DNA from: Cyclobacteriaceae bacterium | Lineage (GTDB): Bacteria > Bacteroidota > Bacteroidia > Cytophagales > Cyclobacteriaceae | Assembly: GCA_029880385.1 (NCBI GenBank) | Contig: JAOUOM010000219.1 | Location: 1-5,088 of the forward strand | Direction of reading: 5' to 3' | DNA: 5,088 nt | Shown here: in pieces, positions 1 through 4,887 of the stretch | Position numbering within the stretch: position 1 is the stretch's first letter | Layout of the letters: each line of letters starts with the position of its first letter | The notes under the pieces: model-generated | Seen by the model: the letters and a program-made list of their open reading frames with translations, nothing else | Database searches by the model: none | What the model was told of the DNA's origin: nothing | Position numbers and translations under genes: made by a program

Positions 1-1183
1 CATAATTTCCATACTCATTTGCGACTTTGCTGCCACCTACCCATGTCCAATTGATTCCGTCATATTTCCACAAATCATTTAGAAGTGAACCGCTAACGGA
101 GAGGCTGGTTTCATCCAGGCCACTTCCTCCGAACACATAAAAATCCCCAGCGTTATCTTTCCAGCATACGGCATCAGTTCGTCCTCCCGGCATATTTGTT
201 GGTGCTGCCACACCTTGGGTTCCATAAATTCCATTTTGATTAGACACATTGCTGCCACTTATCCATGTCCAGCTGGTTCCGTCGAATTTCCATAGATCGT
301 TATAATTATCCGCAACTGGCAAACTTGGATTACTAAATATACCGCCGAAAAGCCAAAAAACACCTGATGCGTCAACCCAGCCTGCACTTCCTCTTCGTGC
401 TCCCGGTACATTGGCAGCGTCGGCCACTCCCTGGGTGCCATATACACCGGCACTACTTATGGCATTGCTTCCGTTCACCCAGGTCCAGTTTGTCCCATCA
501 AATTTCCACAAGTCATTCAAATATCCTTTGGTTCCGCTGGCATCTGCGCCATATCCCCCAAAAAGCCACAAAATGCCTGCGTTGTCAATCCACGTCATGG
601 CACTCGCTCTAGCTCCGGGTACATTGGCGGCAGCTGCCACTCCCTGGACACCGTATACCCCTGCATTTTCAGCTATCCTTCCCCCGCTGACCCACGTCCA
701 CTGGGTTCCGTCATATTTCCATAAGTCATTTAGGTACGCCGGATATCCGGTAGTGCCGTCATCATAGCCATTACCACCGAACAGCCATAAGTTTCCCGAC
801 GAATCAATCCAGGAAACGGACATGTTCCGCGCTCCTGGTACATTGGCAGGATCGGCCACACCCCGTGTGCCATACGCACCCCTGCTACTTGGTGTTTTAC
901 TCCCGCTCACCCATGTCCAGTTGGAGCCGTCATATTTCCACAGGTCATTCATAACGAAATTCCTTTCACCACCGAAAAGCCAGAAATTTCCCGATGCATC
1001 CGTCCATGTCACCGATTGGTTTCTTCCTCCCGGATCATTTGCCGGATCGGCCACACCCAAGGTGCCATATACAGCCGAATTATGATGCAGGTTATTTCCA
1101 CCTTCCCATGAAAACAACATTTGTGTTTGTGACCTGGCCGGAATAATCAGGCAGGCCATCATAAAAAATAAAAGACCTCTCAT
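1..1183 (-). CDS. Secreted Kelch-repeat beta-propeller protein, N-terminal part (3' end off the window)
   Basis: An open frame of 394 codons runs from ATG at 1183 to the left edge with no stop. Residues 1-18 (MRGLLFFMMACLIIPARS) look like a Sec signal peptide, so the product should be exported. The rest is tandem units of 71-74 residues, each reading roughly GVYGTQGVADxANxPGAR, then an alternating hydrophobic stretch ending WLFGG, a variable loop, NDLWKYDG and WTWVSGS. The double glycine, then an aromatic and Trp-x-Trp, is the Kelch signature, one blade of a beta-propeller. The second Trp of each WTW falls at residues 91, 164, 235, 307 and 381, with a degenerate copy (SWEGG) at 26. Five full units and the start of a sixth are visible. 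Such Bacteroidota proteins are often surface-anchored or secreted through a C-terminal type IX sorting domain, but that end is not in view. Ligand or enzymatic role unknown. The start is chosen because the signal peptide begins there; the leader has AAAAGG but no strong ribosome-binding site. Confidence 0.9.
   Translation of the reverse strand, partial: MRGLLFFMMACLIIPARSQTQMLFSWEGGNNLHHNSAVYGTLGVADPANDPGGRNQSVTWTDASGNFWLFGGERNFVMNDLWKYDGSNWTWVSGSKTPSSRGAYGTRGVADPANVPGARNMSVSWIDSSGNLWLFGGNGYDDGTTGYPAYLNDLWKYDGTQWTWVSGGRIAENAGVYGVQGVAAAANVPGARASAMTWIDNAGILWLFGGYGADASGTKGYLNDLWKFDGTNWTWVNGSNAISSAGVYGTQGVADAANVPGARRGSAGWVDASGVFWLFGGIFSNPSLPVADNYNDLWKFDGTSWTWISGSNVSNQNGIYGTQGVAAPTNMPGGRTDAVCWKDNAGDFYVFGGSGLDETSLSVSGSLLNDLWKYDGINWTWVGGSKVANEYGNY
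41..1108 (-). repeat. Tandem coding repeats of ~213-222 bp inside the Kelch gene
   Basis: The WTW codon blocks lie at plus-strand positions 41, 263, 479, 692 and 911, and a degenerate copy at 1106. Successive spacings are 222, 216, 213, 219 and 195 bases, all multiples of three, so the frame is kept throughout. Similarity is visible in the DNA as well as the protein. For example GGTACATTGGC occurs near 406, 618 and 838, and CCATGTCCA or close variants mark every unit. Length differences fall mainly in the segment between the FGG and NDLW motifs. The pattern suggests duplication of one unit followed by drift. Confidence 0.88.
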
Positions 1184-1254
1184 GGATTGGCCTTTTGGAA
1201 GTAGGGAAAAATACAAATTAAAAAAGTTTGCGAGTGTACCCATACAGATAAACG

Positions 1255-1284
1255 ATTATGTAGTGTAATCAGCAATTTTACAAA
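1255..1284 (-). promoter_or_regulatory. Candidate promoter of the Kelch gene
   Basis: On the minus strand TTGTAA (1283-1278) is followed after 17 bases by CATAAT (1260-1255), a fair match to a generic housekeeping promoter. TTTG at 1284-1281 also fits the -33 element of Bacteroidota promoters, but the matching TANNTTTG -7 element is not present at the right spacing. A near match to that -7 element, TTAATTTG (1221-1214), lies closer to the gene but lacks a clear upstream partner. The position gives a leader of roughly 65 bases. Tentative. Confidence 0.2.
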
Positions 1285-1309
1285 GTTCATCTGATATTTA
1301 AAATACTGT

Positions 1310-1340
1310 AACCTACGCCTTTACGGGTTTTTGATAGGTT
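1310..1340. repeat. Inverted repeat AACCTA / TAGGTT upstream of the Kelch gene
   Basis: AACCTA at 1310-1315 and TAGGTT at 1335-1340 are perfect 6-base inverted arms separated by 19 bases. The repeat sits just upstream of the candidate Kelch promoter. The size and arm spacing would suit a dimeric regulator spanning about two helical turns, but arms this short can arise by chance in A/T-rich DNA. Confidence 0.3.
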
Positions 1341-1570
1341 TGTCAAAAAAAATATATTTTCCATGTATAACAGGACATAAAGATAATATTGCAAACAAAT
1401 GCAGTGACACGTTATGTATCGAAAGGAAGATATGAAAAGCCCGGGGTAGGAAGTAGCACGCGATGCCACCGGGTAGGATCGGGTAGCGGGCACAACTGCC
1501 TCTTTCCAGCCCCGGCAGCAGCGGCATCCTTTCCGTTGGGTTTTGGGGTGGCGGGTTGGCAGGAAAGATA

Positions 1571-1619
1571 CAGCGGATGACGGGTAGCCCCGGTGCCGGA
1601 GAGCCAGAACCCGTCGCTG
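1571..1619. repeat. Inverted repeat capable of a G/C-rich hairpin, next to the operon terminator
   Basis: GACGGGT at 1579-1585 is the exact reverse complement of ACCCGTC at 1609-1615. The pairing continues outside a four-base bulge (GGAT, 1575-1578) with CAGC (1571-1574) against GCTG (1616-1619), giving 11 paired bases around a 23-base G/C-rich loop. It abuts the A-tract of the terminator at 1620. Whether it is part of a dispersed intergenic repeat, a protein-binding site or a stabilising 3' structure cannot be told from one copy. Confidence 0.55.
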
Positions 1620-1650
1620 AAAAAAAAATCCCGTTCGATACAAACGGGAT
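1620..1650 (-). terminator. Rho-independent terminator of the sigma / anti-sigma / OMP operon
   Basis: On the minus strand ATCCCGTT (1650-1643) pairs perfectly with AACGGGAT (1635-1628) around a 7-base loop and runs straight into a tract of nine T, the outermost A of the stem being shared with it. It starts 24 bases after the stop codon of the outer-membrane protein gene. The stem, the U-tract and the placement all fit an intrinsic terminator reading leftward. Confidence 0.88.
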
Positions 1651-1674
1651 CTGGTTTAAAGGTTCCCTGGGTGA

Positions 1675-2769
1675 CTAGAGGATGATGCCGAAACTCATGG
1701 CATTGAGTCGCGGGCCGTGACCGGCCGCAAACACGTCGTTGAGGTCGTAGGTGGCAAAAAAATCAGCCCCCTTCCATCCCATTTGGGCACGAAGGCCGTA
1801 ACGGACGTTGGTCAGGTAGAAATTGCCCCGTACCTTGTCAAATTCAGGGTTTCCGTTTTGACTATAGGTAAATTTTGCATGACTGCTCATGCGATACCCG
1901 GCATACCCGCCGATACCCAGGCGAAAGCCGTCGTTTTGGTAACGACGCAGGTGATGAACCTTGCCCAGCGGGCCCACTTTCCTGCGGCTACCCGAAAAAT
2001 CGAGCATGGGTACCAGGTTAAAGTTGACATAGGAAGCCGTCAATTTGCTTTTTTCCGGTTTCACATCGGCCGGGGCCGGCAAAAATTCGACGGACGAAGT
2101 CCCTTTGGCTACCCGGATCGAAGGATCTTCCATCTTCCAGTTGTACCAGTTGACGCCAAAGCCCCAGTCGAGAAACAAGGGACCGGTAATCGAGGTGTGG
2201 TTTCGGTTTTCGAGGCCGACATACCACGAACCCCATGGTTTAACGGAAAAGTCCTCGTTGCTTTCGTTGGGAAACCTTGTTCCGTCCAGCAGCCAGTTAT
2301 TGGTGCCCAGCTCCACGTTGAAGTCATTGCTTGTCCTTCGGCCTGCTTTGCCCACGTCATGGTGGCGTACAAAATCCCTCATATCTTCCTTATCCCCAGT
2401 GTCAGACGGTACATCTTGTGCGTCGCCCTGCTCCCGGTAAAAAGCAAACGGGAAGCCAGCCAGGCGGATGGTAGCCGTCAGGTCACCATCCCGGTAAACA
2501 AGCAGGGAATCTGTTTGATATAAATCGGCATCCAGTTCGATGTAAAAGGTTTCCTCACCGGCAAGAGTTCGGTTCAGGTCGCGCACCAGCCGGTTCAGGT
2601 CAAAGTCTTCGAGCTCTTCCAGTCCGGATTTGTCCCTGACATAGATCACCACGCGGCTGTCATTGTCGAGCTCGATGGTAATGGTGTCATTTTCAATTCC
2701 CCCGGTAGGAACAGCCTGCAGGCCGGTCCATAATCCCAGCCACATCATGGTCATCAGTGTACGTTTCAT
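1675..2769 (-). CDS. Predicted outer-membrane beta-barrel protein of the ECF sigma operon
   Basis: 364 residues. Residues 1-19 form a signal peptide with an AxA-like cleavage site (LQA before VP). Residues 24-105 form a periplasmic segment, starting with strands (DTITIELDNDSRVVIYVRD) and then an acidic helix (EELEDFDLNRLVRDLNRTL). Residues 106-147 are charged linker. From about 148 to the end come alternating polar/aromatic strands, such as SWYVGLENRN, LFLDWGFGVNWYNW, YVNFNLVPMLDF and GFRLGIGGYAGYRM, finishing with LNAMSFGIIL, as expected for a small outer-membrane barrel. There is no cysteine. The gene lies 32 bases after the anti-sigma gene on the same strand, and a terminator follows it. 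Similar arrangements are common in Bacteroidota, where the barrel protein is of unknown function and may sense envelope state or be the sigma target. The start is supported by the signal peptide; the leader is A-rich with no strong ribosome-binding site. Family membership in the OMP_b-brl/PorT group is inference. Confidence 0.82.
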   Translation of the reverse strand: MKRTLMTMMWLGLWTGLQAVPTGGIENDTITIELDNDSRVVIYVRDKSGLEELEDFDLNRLVRDLNRTLAGEETFYIELDADLYQTDSLLVYRDGDLTATIRLAGFPFAFYREQGDAQDVPSDTGDKEDMRDFVRHHDVGKAGRRTSNDFNVELGTNNWLLDGTRFPNESNEDFSVKPWGSWYVGLENRNHTSITGPLFLDWGFGVNWYNWKMEDPSIRVAKGTSSVEFLPAPADVKPEKSKLTASYVNFNLVPMLDFSGSRRKVGPLGKVHHLRRYQNDGFRLGIGGYAGYRMSSHAKFTYSQNGNPEFDKVRGNFYLTNVRYGLRAQMGWKGADFFATYDLNDVFAAGHGPRLNAMSFGIIL

Positions 2770-2801
2770 TGTGTTTTCTTTTGAGTTTTTTCTTCGTTCG
2801 G

Positions 2802-3446
2802 TTAGTCCAGCTTCAGTGCATGGCTGATCAGGTCATCTTTGGCTTGTCGCAGGTCTGCCCACAATTCAGCCGGAGAAGTTTGCTGAGCCCGCACCAACAG
2901 CCGGGTAACTTTCTTTTTGGATGCGCCCGGACCAGGTTCTGTTGCACCCGCATAGTAATTTATTTTGACCAGGCCCGCCGGCGAACTCATTTTGGGCATG
3001 GCTGCTGAGGCCGGTTCATGTGGGGTGATGAGCCAGGATGAGTCCCATTCCCTACGGGTAAGCGCAAGTTCTTCATATACCGGCACGCGCGTTTCGGAAC
3101 GGGTAGCCACAGGGGTTTTGGCGTACTGTAGACCGGTAACCATTTGTGTGGATGCTGTGGACGGCTTCTTCACTGGTATGGCCCAGTCAATGGGCACTTC
3201 TGGCCGGGGATAGTCCACCATCACATGGGCTGTGACCGGCTCATGGGTAGCCGACAGGTAGCGATGCGCCATCCATCCCATGCCCAGGGTGAGGAGCCCG
3301 ATTGCCGCTACTTTTGGCCATGACGCTACGAATCTGCGGTTCGAAGGCAGCTGTTGTGCGATCTGTTCCCAAGCCTGGGACGAGGGCTTCATCTCAAAAG
3401 CATCTGTTTTGTCCCTGAATACCTTGTCGAATTTAGCTGTTTCCAT
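2802..3446 (-). CDS. Single-span transmembrane anti-sigma factor-like protein
   Basis: 214 residues. Residues 1-43 are a cytoplasmic N-terminus (FDKVFRDKTDAFEM, then SQAWEQIAQQL), where Bacteroidota anti-sigma proteins contact their sigma factor. About 44-62 (KVAAIGLLTLGMGWMAHRY region) is one membrane helix. Residues 63-214 are periplasmic: a Pro/Thr-rich, probably extended segment, then a basic-to-amphipathic C-terminal helix (about 178-212, with SPAELWADLRQAKDDLI). There is no cysteine, so the HxxxCxxC zinc site of classical ZAS anti-sigma factors is absent. The start at 3446 lies inside the end of the sigma gene; the 14-base overlap points to translational coupling and matched expression of the pair. 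Likely role: holding the ECF factor inactive at the inner membrane until an envelope signal releases it. Context and topology support this strongly; sequence family only moderately. An adaptor or regulatory membrane protein without inhibitory activity is the alternative. Confidence 0.75.
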   Translation of the reverse strand: METAKFDKVFRDKTDAFEMKPSSQAWEQIAQQLPSNRRFVASWPKVAAIGLLTLGMGWMAHRYLSATHEPVTAHVMVDYPRPEVPIDWAIPVKKPSTASTQMVTGLQYAKTPVATRSETRVPVYEELALTRREWDSSWLITPHEPASAAMPKMSSPAGLVKINYYAGATEPGPGASKKKVTRLLVRAQQTSPAELWADLRQAKDDLISHALKLD

Positions 3447-4014
3447 GATTCACTTGTTGTGTCAGTTCTCTTTGATGTAAGGTTGCCAGGCGAGTCTGCA
3501 GTAATTTGCGCGCCCGGCAAAGCTGCGATTTGGAGGTACTTTCACTGATACCCAGCAATTCGCTGATTTCCTGATGATTATAGCCTTCGATGGCGTACAG
3601 GTTAAATACTGTACGGTAGCCCATAGGCAATTCACCGATCATTTGTACCAGTTCGTCGGATTCCATTTCCCGTAGCTCATCATATTCCGGTTCCAGGCCT
3701 ACCGATTCAATGTCTACCTCAACATAGAGTGCTTTGTTTTTGCGGATGTACATCAGGCTTTCGTTGATCATAATGCGACGAATCCATCCTTCGAAACTGC
3801 CCTCGCCAAGGTACTGGTTCAATTTCCCAAAAACCTTTACCATACCGCCCACCATCACATGCTCTGCCTCGGCACGGTCGTGCACATAGCGAAAACACAC
3901 GCCCAACATCCGCGGGGCCACACGCTCATACAAGGCTCGTTGTGCTTTTGGGTCTCCCCTGCGGCATCCGTCCAGCAGGTCTGTTACGGTCATTGATTTA
4001 TGGATCGATAGCAT
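3433..4014 (-). CDS. RNA polymerase sigma factor, ECF subfamily
   Basis: 193 residues, a usual ECF length. Sigma region 2 covers about 11-95 (LLDGCRRGDPKAQRALYERV, then MLGVCFRYVHDRAEAE, KVFGKLNQY, and GSFEGWIRRIMINESL typical of Bacteroidota). After an acidic linker (100-120), region 4 covers about 121-176, with ELPMGYRTVFNLYAIEGYNH and a helix-turn-helix at about 146-167 (QEISELLGISESTSKSQL). It directs RNA polymerase to specific promoters, presumably its own operon among them. The usual AEDxxQE of region 2.2 reads AEHVMVGG (residues 50-57), so three normally conserved positions differ. The C-terminal 14 bases overlap the anti-sigma gene. The ATG at 3993 (residue 8, MTVTDLLDG) is an equally plausible start: both sites have A-rich leaders and neither has a clear Shine-Dalgarno. 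Family assignment is secure; its regulon is unknown. Confidence 0.93.
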   Translation of the reverse strand: MLSIHKSMTVTDLLDGCRRGDPKAQRALYERVAPRMLGVCFRYVHDRAEAEHVMVGGMVKVFGKLNQYLGEGSFEGWIRRIMINESLMYIRKNKALYVEVDIESVGLEPEYDELREMESDELVQMIGELPMGYRTVFNLYAIEGYNHQEISELLGISESTSKSQLCRARKLLQTRLATLHQRELTQQVNHGNS

Positions 4015-4087
4015 TTGCTTCGTTTCTTAGGGGAGATGCGAGCACCACATCAAAGGTTGCACGGTTCAGGTTTTTATTTTGTGTAAA

Positions 4088-4103
4088 AATCATTTGTATG
4101 ATT
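4088..4103. repeat. Palindrome AATCAT-TTGT-ATGATT in the divergent promoter region
   Basis: Perfect 6-base arms around a 4-base centre, roughly in the middle of the intergenic region and upstream of both divergent genes. It could be an operator for a dimeric regulator acting on one or both genes. No T-tract follows on either strand, so it is not an intrinsic terminator. The A/T-rich arms make chance occurrence possible. Confidence 0.35.
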
Positions 4104-4155
4104 CCACGTAAAATCTTGGGTCAGTGTTCGCCCAACACCTAACTTGCATCAAAAT

Positions 4156-4190
4156 CGTTAACACAACTGATAACGTGCCCAAACGATCAG
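4156..4190 (+). repeat. Two overlapping, mutually exclusive short stems in the leader of the STAS-like gene
   Basis: CGTTA (4156-4160) is complementary to TAACG (4171-4175), and CTGAT (4167-4171) is complementary to ATCAG (4186-4190). The second pair shares position 4171 with the first, and their arms interleave, so only one stem can form at a time. They end 10 bases before the start codon at 4201. The arms are only five bases long, so an attenuator-like role is speculative. Confidence 0.25.
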
Positions 4191-4200
4191 ATAAACAACC

Positions 4201-4632
4201 ATGAATACCATCGTAATCGAAAATGAACTGGTGGTTTGCGAACTGGATTCCACCCACCAGATACTCAAACATCGCTGGAAAAAGAACCCCACCAGTGAGG
4301 AATTCCGAAACCAATTGATGGGCCTCCAGCAGGAATATGTTCGACTCAAACCCGCTCATCCCCAACTAAAATGGCTGGCAGACACCAAACTTCTCGGTGA
4401 AATCACCTACGAAGACGAAAAGTGGCTGGAAAACATCTGGGAACACCTGTTATTTGAAGAAGCCGGTGTTCGGGTACATGCCGTCATTCTGAGCGATGAT
4501 ATTTTTCCGGATTATTCCATGGAAAAATTCAAAATACAATCCGATAAAAAATACGCAAAAAAGGGGGCCTCAATCGGGGTATTCCTCGATGAGGAAAGTG
4601 CCTATGAGTGGCTCATAAAAAACGGTCAGTGA
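4201..4632 (+). CDS. Small cytoplasmic protein with a STAS/SpoIIAA-like fold pattern, function unknown
   Basis: 143 residues, without signal peptide or membrane segment. The predicted order alternates strands and helices: strands 2-15 and 18-26, helix 31-49, strand 56-61 (LKWLAD), helix 70-88, strand 92-98 (HAVILSD), helix 105-117, strand 122-129 (ASIGVFLD) and helix 130-141 (EESAYEWLIKNG). The WLADT strand end and the final FLDEESAYEWL helix resemble small Bacteroidota proteins with STAS or SpoIIAA-like folds. That family call is by pattern only; I do not recognise the exact protein. The gene is divergent from the sigma operon with a 186-base shared upstream region, and its leader (ATAAACAACC) is A-rich, as usual in the phylum. 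If the fold is right it would act in protein-protein signalling, but no phosphorylatable serine motif of the anti-anti-sigma type is obvious. A free-standing unit; a link to the ECF factor is inference. Confidence 0.72.
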   Translation: MNTIVIENELVVCELDSTHQILKHRWKKNPTSEEFRNQLMGLQQEYVRLKPAHPQLKWLADTKLLGEITYEDEKWLENIWEHLLFEEAGVRVHAVILSDDIFPDYSMEKFKIQSDKKYAKKGASIGVFLDEESAYEWLIKNGQ

Positions 4633-4887
4633 TTTTGAAAGGCATACGTTGACGGGTGTGACCGACCAGGTGTGGCCGACCTTCCCACGCTGCACGGGCC
4701 TGTGTTGTTTATTTCTTCTATTGTAAATACCCTCATCGTACACTTCCACGATACAAGGACTGGTCAGTCATCAACTATTCCCCCAAAATCCGCAGCCTTG
4801 CGCCTGCTCACAGGATGGGTTCCTTTACCTGACCGACATTATTCGATTGAATATCACCTGCAAACCCGGTCTTATCCGAAAGTCCGG
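4633..4887. other. Gene-free region between convergent genes
   Basis: It separates the STAS-like gene from the partial gene entering from the right. It holds a 14-base tandem duplication (4655-4681) and a short palindrome GACTG-GT-CAGTC (4758-4769). No hairpin followed by a T-tract was found on either strand, so no intrinsic terminator can be assigned to either convergent gene. A plus-strand frame from a GTG at 4672 to 4896 exists, but it overlaps the end of the neighbouring frame and shows no domain character. Confidence 0.55.
4655..4681. repeat. Imperfect 14-base tandem duplication
   Basis: GGTGTGACCGACC (4655-4667) and GGTGTGGCCGACC (4669-4681) match at 12 of 13 positions with a period of 14 bases. 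The pair starts 23 bases after the stop codon of the STAS-like gene. Only two copies are present. Likely origins are slippage or a pair of protein-binding half-sites. Confidence 0.6.

Larger units (their letters stand above)
1184..1674. other. Gene-free region between the Kelch gene and the sigma operon
   Basis: No convincing gene lies here. About 1184-1435 is A/T-rich and should carry the promoter and leader of the Kelch gene on the minus strand. About 1436-1619 is markedly G/C-rich with repeated GGGTAG (1444, 1471, 1481, 1582), a long inverted repeat (1571-1619) and a G-rich run (1538-1563). Positions 1620-1650 are the terminator of the operon to the right. Open frames exist on both strands in the G/C-rich part, but their translations are Cys/Arg/Pro-rich with no domain character, and the frame on the minus strand would read through the terminator. 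Confidence 0.7.
4015..4200. promoter_or_regulatory. Divergent promoter region between the sigma operon and the STAS-like gene
   Basis: Both transcription starts should lie within these 186 bases. On the minus strand AACCTTTG (4058-4051) differs at one position from the Bacteroidota -7 consensus TANNTTTG, but no TTTG sits at the usual -33 distance. On the plus strand TTATTTTG (4074-4081) is likewise one mismatch away. Since an ECF operon is often read by its own sigma factor, the operative promoter may match neither consensus. Three short inverted repeats lie here and are listed separately. No individual promoter can be fixed from the sequence alone. Confidence 0.5.

Noticed and set aside
411..1085. 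Plus-strand open frames of 118 and 87 codons across the Kelch repeats
   Set aside because: They are antisense shadows of the tandem repeats: their own repeated PGTLA.SATPxxPYTP pattern mirrors the minus-strand Kelch units, which have a signal peptide and a known motif.
41..1108. Regularly spaced repeats as a possible CRISPR array
   Set aside because: The period is 213-222 bases, always a multiple of three and inside one uninterrupted reading frame; these are protein-domain repeats.
1287..1643. 118-codon minus-strand frame (and 1321-1527 minus, 1389-1580 plus) in the intergenic island
   Set aside because: The minus frame begins inside the operon terminator and reads through its T-tract; all translations are Cys/Arg/Pro-rich and domain-free. 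Treated as non-coding G/C-rich DNA.
1717..2523. 268-codon plus-strand frame opposite the outer-membrane protein gene
   Set aside because: It is long only because the real gene's codon use leaves few antisense stops. Its translation has no coherent domain, whereas the minus strand has a signal peptide, barrel strands, operon context and a terminator.
4090..4365. 91-codon minus-strand frame opposite the start of the STAS-like gene
   Set aside because: Antisense to a gene with a coherent fold pattern and an A-rich leader; its translation is low in domain character.
4758..4769. Palindrome GACTG-GT-CAGTC as an operator
   Set aside because: Five-base arms, not upstream of any supported gene start, so there is no regulatory context to back it.
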